NCBI RefSeq assembly: GCF_900580675.1
Contig: NZ_UTBG01000062.1
Span: 62,001-126,000, forward strand
Direction: 5' to 3'
DNA from: Pseudomonas viridiflava
Lineage (GTDB): Bacteria; Pseudomonadota; Gammaproteobacteria; Pseudomonadales; Pseudomonadaceae
DNA length: 64,000 bases
Numbering within the stretch: position 1 is the stretch's first letter; the number at the start of each line of letters is the position of its first letter. A program made the position numbers and the translations under genes. Of this stretch, positions 8,660-17,650 are shown one piece after another. The notes under the pieces were generated by a model that ran no database searches, had not been told where the DNA came from, and saw only the letters and a program-made list of their open reading frames with translations.

Positions 8660-9097
8660 GTGGAACACTCGCTCTTAGTTTGGTTGTTGCCGACTCTCGC
8701 CTTGGTTGCCGGTGTCGCCATTGGATTCCTGGTTGCCCGCCTGCTGCCGAATGCCGCGCCTAACCGCACGCAGCGTCAGTTGGATGACATCCAGGAACGT
8801 TTTGACAGTTACCAGAACGAAGTTGTTACCCACTTCAACAGCACCGCGACCCTGGTCAAGAAGCTTACCCAGAGCTACCAGGAAGTACAGGATCACCTCG
8901 CCGATGGCGCCAACCGCCTGGCCCTCGACGACATTACCCGTCAGCGCCTGCTGGCAGCGTTGCATTCCGATGCACCGCAAGCCCCACGGGAGCGCCTGAC
9001 GCCTCCGCGGGAAAACCAGGAGCCGCCACGGGACTACGCGCCAAAAACGCCGAACGCCCCAGGCATGCTGGATGAGCATTACGGCTTGAAGAAGTAA
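8660..9097 (+). CDS. zapG: YhcB/ZapG family inner-membrane protein (DUF1043)
   Basis: A 145-residue protein with one N-terminal transmembrane helix (~5-28), a coiled-coil segment (~33-90) containing FDSYQNEVVTHFNSTATLV, and a Pro-rich, probably disordered tail. This is the DUF1043/YhcB layout; in E. coli the protein links cell division and envelope synthesis. It starts with GTG preceded by GAGGAAGGACTC. Single gene, divergent from the hydrolase-trpS unit and ending at a strong two-way terminator. Confidence 0.92.
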   Translation: MEHSLLVWLLPTLALVAGVAIGFLVARLLPNAAPNRTQRQLDDIQERFDSYQNEVVTHFNSTATLVKKLTQSYQEVQDHLADGANRLALDDITRQRLLAALHSDAPQAPRERLTPPRENQEPPRDYAPKTPNAPGMLDEHYGLKK

Positions 9098-9113
9098 GTT
9101 ATTTTCAAGCAAT

Positions 9114-9151
9114 AAAAAGCCCGGCTGATCGATGATCAGCCGGGCTTTTTT
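9114..9151. terminator. Bidirectional intrinsic terminator
   Basis: AAAAAGCCCGGCTGATC (9114-9130), loop GAT, then the perfect complement to 9150. A and T tracts on both sides let it serve zapG (+) and the convergent ABC transporter gene (-). Confidence 0.93.
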
Positions 9152-9205
9152 GTGGGTGCTCACTGCCTCAAACAACACAGCTCCCACATTGACCGAGTTC
9201 AGTCC

Positions 9206-10930
9206 TCAGGACACCGCTTGTTCCTGCAACCGCCCACTCTCAATCCGCACATGCCGCCCATGGAAGCGCTTGAGGCTGCTGCGGTGCCCGACGCTCACAA
9301 TGCTCAACCCCGGCAACTCGTCGATCAACGCCTGATACAAGCTCGCCTCGTCCTCCTCATCCATCGCCGAGGTGGCTTCGTCCATGTACAGCCATTGCGG
9401 CGCGAACAGCAAGGCACGCGCAAAAGCCAGGCGCTGCTGCTCGCCTGGCGAGAGCATGCGTTGCCAGTGATTGGCCTCATCCAGACGCCCAACCAGATGC
9501 GGCAAACGGCAGGTTTCGAGGACCTGTGCATAACGTTCCGGTGAGTAAACACTGTCGTCCTGTGGATAACTCAACACGGCCTTCAACGTGCCGATCGGCA
9601 GATACGGCTTCTGCGGCAGGAACAGGTAGCGCGCGGCGGGCAGGCGAATGCTGCCATGACCCGCCGGCCACAGATGCCCCATCGCCCGCAGCAGCGTACT
9701 TTTGCCACTGCCGGAACGCCCGCTGAGCATCACACGCTGCCCCGGCTCCACCGTCATGTCGGCGTCGGTCAGCAAATGGCGACCATCCGCCAAGTCCATA
9801 CCGAGGTCCTGCACCACCAGGCGCTCGCCTTCCGGGCGTACATCAATCGCCGGCACACGTTGCTCGTTATCACTCATGGCCTGATGAAAGCTCAGCAGAC
9901 GGTCACTGGTGGCACGCCACGCAGCCAGCTCCGAGTAAGCGTCGATAAACCAGCTGAAGTTCTCTTGCACGTTGCCGAACGCCGAGTTGATTTGCATCAG
10001 CTCGCCCAGCTGGATTTTGCCGGTGAAGTAGCGCGGCGCAGCCACGATAAACGGGAAGATGATCGCAATCTGGCTGTAGCCGGCGGTAAAGAAGGTCAGG
10101 CGCTTGGACACTTTCATGATGTCCCAGAAGTTGTGCCAGACCTTGCCGAAACGCGCACTCAAGCGCTGGTTTTCATTCGGCTCGCCGTTGTACAGGGCGA
10201 TGCTCTCGGCGTTTTCGCGCACGCGCACCATGGAAAAACGCAGGTCCGCTTCAAAGCGTTGTTGTTGGTTGTTCAGGCCGATCAAGCGGCGGCCGATCAG
10301 GTGCGTCAGCCAACTGGCCACGGCGGCGTACAGCAAGGCGCACCAGAACATGTAGCCGGGAATGGTCACGCCGAACACTTCAATGCTGCCCGACACACCC
10401 CACAGGATGATCGAAAACGACACCAGGCTGACCACATTGCGCAGCAGGCCCAGGCCCAAACTCAAAGTGCTGGAGGTAAAGTTGTTGAGGTCTTCGGAAA
10501 TCCGCTGGTCCGGGTTATCGGTGTAACCGCCCTGCTCCAGCTGGTAGTAGTTCTTGTGCGCGAGCCAGCGCGCGAAGTGTTTTTCAGTGAGCCAGGCGCG
10601 CCAGCGGATGGTCAGCATCTGGGTCAGGTACAGGCGGTACACCGCGCCCAGAATCGCCACCGCGGCAATGCCGCCGAAATAGCCGATCAGTTGCCAGAAG
10701 GCTGCGGTGTCCTTCTTCTCCAGCGCGTTGTAGAAATCCTTGTACCAGTGGTTGATCCATACCGAAATCGCCACGCTGAACAGTGACAACGCGACCACCG
10801 CCGCCAGCAACAGCCAGGCCTTGCCCTTCTCCTCACTGCGCCAATAGGGCGTGATCATCGCCCAGGTTCGGCGAAAGAAGTGCCCACGCACCGCATCATT
10901 GACCGCGGAATACTCAGCGTTCTGATTCAT
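9206..10930 (-). CDS. SbmA/BacA-like (YddA-type) ABC transporter, permease fused to ATPase
   Basis: A 574-residue half-transporter of the ABC_membrane_2 (SbmA/BacA, peroxisomal ABCD-like) group. The N-terminal membrane domain (~35-330) has about six helices, and the EQGGYTDNPDQRISEDLNNF stretch is the family's conserved cytoplasmic loop. The C-terminal ATPase has Walker A SGRSGSGKST, signature LSPGEQQRLAFARAL and Walker B WLYMDEATSAMD. It would work as a homodimer in the inner membrane. E. coli YddA is the closest named relative I can suggest; its substrate is not established, and family members move vitamins, peptides or fatty acyl compounds. Single-gene unit. Confidence 0.9.
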   Translation of the reverse strand: MNQNAEYSAVNDAVRGHFFRRTWAMITPYWRSEEKGKAWLLLAAVVALSLFSVAISVWINHWYKDFYNALEKKDTAAFWQLIGYFGGIAAVAILGAVYRLYLTQMLTIRWRAWLTEKHFARWLAHKNYYQLEQGGYTDNPDQRISEDLNNFTSSTLSLGLGLLRNVVSLVSFSIILWGVSGSIEVFGVTIPGYMFWCALLYAAVASWLTHLIGRRLIGLNNQQQRFEADLRFSMVRVRENAESIALYNGEPNENQRLSARFGKVWHNFWDIMKVSKRLTFFTAGYSQIAIIFPFIVAAPRYFTGKIQLGELMQINSAFGNVQENFSWFIDAYSELAAWRATSDRLLSFHQAMSDNEQRVPAIDVRPEGERLVVQDLGMDLADGRHLLTDADMTVEPGQRVMLSGRSGSGKSTLLRAMGHLWPAGHGSIRLPAARYLFLPQKPYLPIGTLKAVLSYPQDDSVYSPERYAQVLETCRLPHLVGRLDEANHWQRMLSPGEQQRLAFARALLFAPQWLYMDEATSAMDEEDEASLYQALIDELPGLSIVSVGHRSSLKRFHGRHVRIESGRLQEQAVS

Positions 10931-11029
10931 TGTTCAGGCTCTGTAAGAAAATGTGACAGGCGTTGGAACCGATCATAGACGATCGGTTCAGCGCTCCGTG
11001 CGGCCTGAAGCAGGTTGTTCAGATTTCGT

Positions 11030-11590
11030 TCAGCGGCGTACCGGGCGCTTCTGCAACTTGCGCTGCAAGGTGCGGCGGTGCATGCCCAGGGCGCGGGCGG
11101 TGGCGGAGATGTTGCCTTCGTGTTCGGTCAACACACGCTGGATGTGTTCCCACTGCAGACGGTCCACCGACATCGGGTTTTCCGGCACCAGGGTATCCAG
11201 GTCGGCGTGTTCGGAGAGCAACGCGGCGAGCACGTCGTCGGCATCCGCCGGTTTGCACAGGTAGTTGCAGGCGCCACGCTTGATCGCCTCGACGGCAGTG
11301 GCAATGCTGGAATAACCGGTGAGGATGACCACGCGCATTTCCGGGTCGAGTTCCAGCAGCTTGGGCAGCAGCACCAGGCCGGAGTCGCCGTCCATTTTCA
11401 GATCAAGCGCGGCATAGTCCGGCAGGTCGGCCTGGGCGATGGTCAAGCCTTCTTCAGCCGAACCTGCGGTGCTGACGCGAAAGCCGCGACGGCTCATGGC
11501 GCGCGCCATTACGCGGGTAAAGGTCGCGTCGTCATCTACCAGCAGCAGGTGCGGCAGTTCTTCGCCTTCGACTTGGATCTCGTCACTCAT
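11030..11590 (-). CDS. roxR: Redox response regulator RoxR (RegA/PrrA/ActR family)
   Basis: A 186-residue regulator. The receiver domain (~14-125) has acidic pocket DDD (19-21), phospho-acceptor D63 in ALDLKMDGDSG, the Thr of ILTGYSS and the Lys of CKPAD. A short linker follows, then a Fis-type HTH (~140-183) with the RALGMHRRTLQRKLQK recognition helix of the RegA family. The start at 11590 overlaps the last 8 bases of roxS, so the two are translated together. In Pseudomonas the RoxSR system controls terminal oxidase genes, including the cyanide-insensitive oxidase. Confidence 0.95.
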   Translation of the reverse strand: MSDEIQVEGEELPHLLLVDDDATFTRVMARAMSRRGFRVSTAGSAEEGLTIAQADLPDYAALDLKMDGDSGLVLLPKLLELDPEMRVVILTGYSSIATAVEAIKRGACNYLCKPADADDVLAALLSEHADLDTLVPENPMSVDRLQWEHIQRVLTEHEGNISATARALGMHRRTLQRKLQKRPVRR

Positions 11591-12845
11591 CGATATCTCC
11601 TCGTGCGACACGGGGCAGGCGCAGCTCGGTGAGCGTGCCGCCTTCCTCATGACTATAGAGCTTCACTGAGCCGCCCGCGCGGGTCACGCTGGCCTTGCTC
11701 AAAAACAGGCCGAGGCCGAAGCCTTTGCCCTTGGTGGTAAAGAAAGGTTTGCCGATCTGCTCGGCAATGGCCAGCGGCACGCCCGCACCGTGGTCGCGAA
11801 TGCTGATGGTGACGTTTTCCGCGTCCCAGTCCAGCTGTACGCCCAACCCCTCGGGGCAGGCGTCGGCGGCGTTGTTGAGCAGGTTCAGCAGTGCCTGGGT
11901 CAGGTCCGGCGGCGGTGCCATGCGCGGCACCGTGCCCTGGCCCAGCAGGTTGAAACGGTAACTGGCTTCGGGCCGCATCAGGTGCCAGCGGTTAAGGGCT
12001 TCGTCGAGCCACCGAGTCACGTCCTGCATTTCCACCGCCAGGCGGCGATTGGCTTCGGCGGCGCGCACCAGTTGCTGCAAGGTCTGTTTGCATTGCTTGA
12101 CCTGTTCCTGCAGCACGCTGAGGTCGTCTTGCAGCGCCGGGTCGTGATGGTCCTGAACCATTTCATTGAGCAATACGCTCATGGTTGCCAGCGGTGTGCC
12201 CAGTTCATGAGCCGCGCCGGCAGCCTGAGTGGCGACGGCCAGCAATTGCTGGTCTCGCAGGCCTTCTTCGCGGCGAATGGCGCGCAGTTCTTCCTGACGG
12301 CGCAGTTCTTCGGCCATGCGCGCGGCGAAGAAGGTGATCACCGCAGCGGAAAGCGCAAAGCTCAACCACATCCCGTAGATCTGCAGGTTTTCGCGGGCGA
12401 TGGGGAAGGTTTGCAACGGATAGAAGCGTGCCAGCAGCAAGGTGTACAGGGTCAGGGCAATGCCCGACAGCACCACCGAGTAGCGCCACGGCAGGGTTAC
12501 CGCGGCAATCGTCAGTGGCACTAAATAATAAGAAACAAACGGATTGGTGGAACCACCGGAGAAATAAAGCAACACACTGTGAATGAACAGGTCGCAGGCC
12601 AATTGCAGGGCGTATTCGAGTTCGGTCACCGGCCAGGTGGTGCGCAACCGGATCGCGGTGAACGCACACAGTACCGTGGAGAAGCCGAGGGTCACGGCCA
12701 ATTGCAGCCAGGGCAGTGGCAGCAGGTCGAACCAATACGCGAGCCCGACGGAGCCGGCCTGTGCGGCCAGTACCAGGGTACGAATAAACGTCAGGCGCCA
12801 GAGGTTCTGGCGGGTGGCGGAAGTCAGTTTTACGGCGGCGAGCAT
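11583..12845 (-). CDS. roxS: Redox sensor histidine kinase RoxS (RegB/PrrB family)
   Basis: A 420-residue inner-membrane kinase with about six N-terminal helices (~20-175). It carries the quinone-site heptapeptide GGSTNPF (97-103) described for RegB, the phosphorylated His in the H-box HELGTPLATMS (H213), and a Cys in VKQCKQTL (C252) at the place of the redox-active RegB cysteine. The ATPase part has NLLNNAADA, DHGAGVP and GFGLGLFLS. All the RegB hallmarks are present, so the redox-sensing role is well supported by family. First gene of the roxS-roxR unit, divergent from the SIMPL gene. Confidence 0.95.
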   Translation of the reverse strand: MLAAVKLTSATRQNLWRLTFIRTLVLAAQAGSVGLAYWFDLLPLPWLQLAVTLGFSTVLCAFTAIRLRTTWPVTELEYALQLACDLFIHSVLLYFSGGSTNPFVSYYLVPLTIAAVTLPWRYSVVLSGIALTLYTLLLARFYPLQTFPIARENLQIYGMWLSFALSAAVITFFAARMAEELRRQEELRAIRREEGLRDQQLLAVATQAAGAAHELGTPLATMSVLLNEMVQDHHDPALQDDLSVLQEQVKQCKQTLQQLVRAAEANRRLAVEMQDVTRWLDEALNRWHLMRPEASYRFNLLGQGTVPRMAPPPDLTQALLNLLNNAADACPEGLGVQLDWDAENVTISIRDHGAGVPLAIAEQIGKPFFTTKGKGFGLGLFLSKASVTRAGGSVKLYSHEEGGTLTELRLPRVARGDIDE

Positions 12846-13050
12846 GAGCTCTCCCGGTGAGCGCTGCAGGCGGATCGGCAGGAGTATAAACGAAGCAGGC
12901 CTGCCGGCACGGCGTGTGTGGCTCTTTGCCGCAGGCTAGGCAAATGACCGTTCGTCGGCGCCCTCCTCACTTGTAGCGAATGTGTAAACCCGAAGAACCC
13001 GATGCCACCGTCTACAGTCATACCGAACACGAACACCCCAAGGAGCTCTC

Positions 13051-13764
13051 ATGTCACGTTTCACTCGCAGTGCAGCCGTTCTCACCCTCAGCGCCAGTGC
13101 CTTGGCGAGCCTTCCGACCCTGGCCGCCGATGAGCTGCATTACAACCAGATTTCCCTGCGCGCCGAAGTCAGCCAGGAAGTGGCCCGCGACAAGATGATC
13201 GTCACGCTCTATACCGAATCGCAAAACACCGACCCGGCCAAGCTCGCCGCCGAAATCACCACCACGATGAACAAGGCGCTTGGCGAGGCCCGTGAAGTCA
13301 AAGGCGTGACCCTGCGCCAGGGCAGCCGCAACAGCTACCCGATCTACGACAACAAGAACCAGAAGATCACCGGCTGGCGTGAACGCGCTGAATTGCGCCT
13401 GGAAAGTGCGGATTTCCCGGCGCTCTCCAAACTTACCGGCGAACTGCTGAACACCCTGAAAATGGACAGCATGGACTTCGCCATCGCCGACACCACGCGC
13501 AAAGCCAGCGAAGACGCGCTGCTCAAGGATGCCGTGGCTGCATTCAAGGCCCGCGCCCAACTGGCCACCGATGCACTGGGCGGCAAGGGCTACAAGATCG
13601 TCAACCTGAACTTCAACACCAACGGTTATCCACAGCCCTACGCGCGTGGCGCCATGATGATGAAGGCGGCTGCGATGGACTCGGCGCCGACGCCGGAAGT
13701 CGAGGCCGGCACCAGCCAGGTCAACATGAGTGCCGACGGCGTGATTGAAGTGCAGATGCAATAA
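13051..13764 (+). CDS. Periplasmic SIMPL (DUF541, BP26/OMP28-like) protein
   Basis: A 237-residue secreted protein with a Sec signal peptide (cleavage likely after LPTLA-A). A SIMPL/DUF541 domain covers ~28-235: the LRAEVSQEVARDKMIVTLYT start, the TLRQGSRNSYPIYDNK middle and the DALLKDAVAAFKARAQ helix are typical. Molecular role unknown; relatives include Brucella BP26 and E. coli YggE, which has been linked to oxidative stress. AAGGAGCTCTC precedes the ATG. A terminator follows, so it is separate from the peptide locus. Confidence 0.88.
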   Translation: MSRFTRSAAVLTLSASALASLPTLAADELHYNQISLRAEVSQEVARDKMIVTLYTESQNTDPAKLAAEITTTMNKALGEAREVKGVTLRQGSRNSYPIYDNKNQKITGWRERAELRLESADFPALSKLTGELLNTLKMDSMDFAIADTTRKASEDALLKDAVAAFKARAQLATDALGGKGYKIVNLNFNTNGYPQPYARGAMMMKAAAMDSAPTPEVEAGTSQVNMSADGVIEVQMQ

Positions 13765-13784
13765 CCCCCTACCTGACGCACCTG

Positions 13785-13819
13785 AACGGCGGTAACCTCG
13801 GTGACCGCCGTTTTTTTGT
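13785..13819 (+). terminator. Terminator of the SIMPL gene
   Basis: AACGGCGGT (13785-13793) pairs with ACCGCCGTT (13804-13812), followed by a run of seven T. It ends about 40 bases before the first peptide-binding protein gene. Confidence 0.88.
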
Positions 13820-13857
13820 TTGGGCAGCGCTCAATGCCTGCCATCTCAGGGGTCTCC

Positions 13858-15459
13858 ATGGAAAGAATCACCTTAAAACCGCTGCTCCTCGCCGCCGGGC
13901 TCCTGGCCTTTATGCCCATGGCCCAGGCCGCCAGCACGTTGGTCTACTGCTCCGAAGCCAGCCCCGCCGGCTTCGACCCCAGCCAATACACCAGCGGCAC
14001 CGACTTTGATGCCTCCGCTGAAACCGTGTTCAACCGCCTGACCCAGTTCAAGCGCGGCGGCACTGAGGTGGAACCGGGCCTGGCAACGCGCTGGGAGGTG
14101 TCCAAAGACGGCCTGACCTACACCTTCCACCTGCGCGATGGCGTCAAGTTCCACACCACCGACTTCTTCACACCGACTCGCGACTTCAACGCGGATGACG
14201 TGCTGTTTACCTTCAACCGCCTGCTGGACGCCGAGAGCCCGTTCCGCAAGGCCTACCCTTCCGAATCGCCGTACTTCACCGACATGGGCTTGAACACCAC
14301 CATCAAGAGCCTCGACAAAATCGACGCGCACACGGTGCGTTTCAACCTGAATAACGTCGATGCCTCGTTCGTACAGAACCTGGCCATGAGCTTCGCCTCG
14401 GTGCAGTCCGCCGAATACGCCGACCAGCTCCTCAAGGAAGGCAAAGCCGAAGACATCAACCAGAAGCCGGTGGGCACCGGGCCGTTCGTGTTCAAGCGCT
14501 ACCAGAAAGACTCGCAGATTCGCTACGTGGCGAATAAAGAGTATTGGAAGCCCGAGGATGTGAAGCTCGACAATCTGGTGTTCGCCATCACCCCGGACGC
14601 CGCGTCGCGCCTGCAGAAACTCAAGGCGGGCGAATGCCAGGTCAGCGGCTACCCGCGCCCGGCCGATATCGAAGTAATGAAAAAAGACACCCACCTGCGC
14701 GTGCTGCAGCAAGCCGGTTTCAACCTGGGCTTCCTCGCCTACAACGTCACGCACCCACCGCTGGACCAGCTCAAAGTGCGCCAGGCGTTGGACATGGCCA
14801 TCGACAAGCCGGCAATCATCAAGGCCGTGTACCAGGGCGCCGGGCAATTGGCGCAGAACGCGCTGCCACCCGCGCAGTGGTCTTATGACCCGAGCATCAA
14901 GGACGCGCCTCACGATCCGACAAAGGCGCGGGCGCTACTAAAAGAAGCAGGGGTTGCACCAGGTACCACCATCAATTTGTGGGCGATGACGGTCCAGCGC
15001 GCCTCCAACCCAAACGCGCGAATGTCGGCTCAGATGATTCAGCAGGATTGGGAAAAAGTCGGCATCAAGGCCAATATCGTCAGCTATGAGTGGGGCGAAT
15101 ACATCAAGCGCGCCAAAAATGGCGAGCATGACGCGATGATTTACGGCTGGACCGGCGACAACGGCGACCCGGATAACTGGCTCGGCGTGCTCTACAGTTG
15201 TGCTGCGGTCAAGGGCAGCAACTACGCCAAATGGTGTAACCCGGCCTACGACAAGCTGGTCATGCAGGCCAAGCTCAGCAGCGACCGCGAGCAACGCATC
15301 AAGTGGTATCAACAGGCGCAAAAAATCCTTAAGGAACAAGTACCTATAACGCCTATTGCGAACTCGACGGTTTTCCAGCCGCTGCGCAAGGAAGTCAGGG
15401 ACTTCAAGATCAGCCCGTTTGGCCTGACGCCGTTCTATGGCGTGAGTCTGGATAAGTAA
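13858..15459 (+). CDS. dppA1: Di/oligopeptide ABC transporter periplasmic binding protein (first paralogue)
   Basis: Family 5 extracellular solute-binding protein (SBP_bac_5), 533 residues. A Sec signal peptide ends at AQA-ASTL; there is no lipobox Cys, so the protein is soluble in the periplasm. Family marks are YCSEASPAGFDPSQY (~30-44), the LTYTFHLRDGVKFHTTDFF block and the YEWGEYIKRAKNGEHD segment near 400. An in-frame upstream start overlaps the preceding terminator, so ATG 13858 is taken. It is one of four paralogues feeding, presumably, the single dppBCDF set. The symbol follows P. aeruginosa order by synteny; peptide preference cannot be read from sequence. Confidence 0.92.
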   Translation: MERITLKPLLLAAGLLAFMPMAQAASTLVYCSEASPAGFDPSQYTSGTDFDASAETVFNRLTQFKRGGTEVEPGLATRWEVSKDGLTYTFHLRDGVKFHTTDFFTPTRDFNADDVLFTFNRLLDAESPFRKAYPSESPYFTDMGLNTTIKSLDKIDAHTVRFNLNNVDASFVQNLAMSFASVQSAEYADQLLKEGKAEDINQKPVGTGPFVFKRYQKDSQIRYVANKEYWKPEDVKLDNLVFAITPDAASRLQKLKAGECQVSGYPRPADIEVMKKDTHLRVLQQAGFNLGFLAYNVTHPPLDQLKVRQALDMAIDKPAIIKAVYQGAGQLAQNALPPAQWSYDPSIKDAPHDPTKARALLKEAGVAPGTTINLWAMTVQRASNPNARMSAQMIQQDWEKVGIKANIVSYEWGEYIKRAKNGEHDAMIYGWTGDNGDPDNWLGVLYSCAAVKGSNYAKWCNPAYDKLVMQAKLSSDREQRIKWYQQAQKILKEQVPITPIANSTVFQPLRKEVRDFKISPFGLTPFYGVSLDK

Positions 15460-15466
15460 CAGCAGC

Positions 15467-15507
15467 GCCCCAATCGAGTGCGCTAGACACCTCGATTGGG
15501 CTTTTTT
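15467..15507 (+). terminator. Terminator of dppA1
   Basis: CCCAATCGAG (15469-15478) pairs with CTCGATTGGG (15491-15500), followed by CTTTTTT. The remaining 210 bases to dppA2 are AT-richer than their surroundings and should hold the dppA2 promoter, though I see no clean hexamer pair. Confidence 0.9.
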
Positions 15508-15717
15508 GGTGCCCCATCTGCACCGAAAAAACCCTCTAAATAGTCCAATTTATGTAGAAACTTTCATAATTGCGACATTCCTGTACGTTCGTACCACTGT
15601 TTCAGTCTTGTAACGGTTCAACATCTTGCAATGGGTATGGCGCCTGCATAAGTATCCGCAGGCCGACTCACGAGGTCGCCCTCACCACCAAAAATGACAA
15701 CAAATCATGAGGCCAAC

Positions 15718-17346
15718 ATGCTTAAAAACGCAGTCCTTCCGTTATTAGTGAGCGCCGGCCTTATGGCCGCAGCCCCATTCGCCCACGCGGCGACTAACCT
15801 GGTGTTCTGCTCCGAAGGGAGCCCGGCCGGTTTTGACCCAGGCCAGTACACCACCGGAACAGACTTCGATGCCTCGGCCGAAACCATGTTCAACCGTCTG
15901 ACCCAGTTCGAACGCGGCGGCACCGCTGTGATTCCTGGGCTCGCTACCACCTGGGACGTGTCCCCGGATGGCCTGACGTACACCTTCCACCTGCGCGACG
16001 GCGTCAAGTTCCACACCACCGCGTACTTCAAGCCGACCCGTACCTTCAATGCCGATGACGTGCTGTTCACGTTCAACCGCATGATCAACAAGGACGATCC
16101 GTTCCGCAAAGCCTACCCCACCGAGTTCCCGTACTTCACGGACATGGGGATGGACACCAACATCAAGAACATCGAAAAAGTCGATGACCACACCGTCAAG
16201 TTCACCCTTGGCACTGTGGACGCGGCTTTCATCCAGAACCTGGCGATGAGCTTCGCTTCGATCCAGTCCGCCGAATACGCGGCCCAACTGTTGAAAGAAG
16301 GCAAAGCCGCGGACATCAACCAGAAGCCAATCGGCACTGGCCCGTTCGTGTTCAAGAGCTATCAGAAAGACTCGAACATCCGTTACACCGGCAACAAGGA
16401 CTACTGGAAACCTGAAGACGTGAAGATCGATAACCTGATCTTCGCCATCACCACCGACCCGTCGGTGCGTATCCAGAAGCTGAAGAAAAACGAATGCCAG
16501 GTCACCCTGTTCCCGCGTCCGGCCGACCTCAAGGCGCTGGAAGCCGACAAGGACCTGAAACTGCCGAACCAGGCCGGTTTCAACCTGGGCTACATCGCTT
16601 ACAACGTCATGGACAAGGTCAAGGGCAGCGACCAGCCAAACCCGCTGGCTGACATCCGCGTGCGTCAGGCACTGGACATGTCGGTAAACAAGCAGCAGAT
16701 CATCGACTCCGTGTACCAGGGCGCCGGCCAATTGGCCGTCAACGCCATGCCGCCGACCCAATGGTCGTATGACACCACCATCAAGGACGCCAAGTACGAC
16801 CCTGAGAAAGCCAAGTCGCTGCTCAAGGAAGCCGGCGTCAAGGAAGGTACCGAAATCGTCCTGTGGGCCATGCCGGTTCAGCGTCCGTACAACCCGAACG
16901 CCAAGCTGATGGCTGAAATGCTGCAGAACGACTGGTCCAAGATCGGCCTGAAGGTCAAGATCACCAGCTATGAATGGGGCGAGTACATCAAGCGTTCCAA
17001 AGGCGGCGAGAACCAGGCCATGATCATTGGCTGGAGCGGCGACAATGGTGACCCGGACAACTGGCTGAACGTGCTGTTCGGCTGCGACTCGCTGGCCGGC
17101 AACAACTTCTCCAAATGGTGCGACAAGAAATTCGACGGCATCGTGAAAGAAGCCAAGGCCACATCGGATGTCGCCAAACGCACCGAGCTGTACAAGCAGG
17201 CGCAACATATCCTCAAAGATGCAGTCCCGATGACACCTATCGCGCACTCGACGGTGTATCAACCCATGCGCAATACCGTGCAGGATTTCAAGATCAGCCC
17301 GTTTGGCTTGAACTCCTTCTACGGCGTGAGCGTAAGCGGCAAATAA
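15718..17346 (+). CDS. dppA2: Di/oligopeptide ABC transporter periplasmic binding protein (second paralogue)
   Basis: SBP_bac_5 protein of 542 residues, close to dppA1 along its whole length (FCSEGSPAGFDPGQYTTGTD, YEWGEYIKRSKGGENQ). The Sec signal ends near AHA-ATNL; no lipobox. It is a few residues longer than its neighbours because of an insert around MDKVKGSDQPNPLADIRVRQ. ATG 15718 with upstream GAGG is preferred over an earlier in-frame start. It stands between two hairpins and so has its own transcript, which fits separate control of each binding protein. Confidence 0.92.
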   Translation: MLKNAVLPLLVSAGLMAAAPFAHAATNLVFCSEGSPAGFDPGQYTTGTDFDASAETMFNRLTQFERGGTAVIPGLATTWDVSPDGLTYTFHLRDGVKFHTTAYFKPTRTFNADDVLFTFNRMINKDDPFRKAYPTEFPYFTDMGMDTNIKNIEKVDDHTVKFTLGTVDAAFIQNLAMSFASIQSAEYAAQLLKEGKAADINQKPIGTGPFVFKSYQKDSNIRYTGNKDYWKPEDVKIDNLIFAITTDPSVRIQKLKKNECQVTLFPRPADLKALEADKDLKLPNQAGFNLGYIAYNVMDKVKGSDQPNPLADIRVRQALDMSVNKQQIIDSVYQGAGQLAVNAMPPTQWSYDTTIKDAKYDPEKAKSLLKEAGVKEGTEIVLWAMPVQRPYNPNAKLMAEMLQNDWSKIGLKVKITSYEWGEYIKRSKGGENQAMIIGWSGDNGDPDNWLNVLFGCDSLAGNNFSKWCDKKFDGIVKEAKATSDVAKRTELYKQAQHILKDAVPMTPIAHSTVYQPMRNTVQDFKISPFGLNSFYGVSVSGK

Positions 17347-17352
17347 GATCAG

Positions 17353-17385
17353 TAACGGCGACGTTTCATAACGTCGCCGTTATTG
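17353..17385 (+). terminator. Strong hairpin after dppA2
   Basis: TAACGGCGACGTT (17353-17365), loop TCAT, perfect 13-base complement to 17382. The T tract is weak (TTGCATCT), so it may be a 3' stabiliser more than a terminator. Confidence 0.65.
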
Positions 17386-17650
17386 CATCTGCCTGGACCA
17401 TGGGAAACAGACCACATTCGCAGCCGTTGCGTCCTACAGCAACGAACCGCGATAGGTGGCGCCGTTGCCTACAAGGTCAATCCGTTTTGGCGCATTTACT
17501 GCGTGCTCCGCGACCCATAACGTCGTAGGAGAGCAGAAGCTCCATTCAGGGATAGGCACTTGCTATGCGTGGGATCAGTGATGTCTCCCCGGTCATGCGA
17601 CCGGGGTGATTGCTCGCTGATGACAACTACAAACAAGGATCGGGATCGTC
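17386..17650 (+). promoter_or_regulatory. Upstream region and leader hairpin of dppA3
   Basis: The 304-base gap between dppA2 and dppA3 holds no credible gene. After the dppA2 hairpin, the clear element is CCCCGGTC-ATGC-GACCGGGG (17587-17606), a perfect 8-base stem with a tetraloop ending 44 bases before the dppA3 ATG and not followed by T. It may be part of an mRNA leader. No convincing promoter hexamers seen. Confidence 0.45.

Noticed and set aside
15745..17262. 505-codon minus-strand frame opposite dppA2, with similar ones opposite dppA1, dppA3, opdP and fruB
   Set aside because: All are mirror frames of well-supported genes and lack ribosome binding sites.
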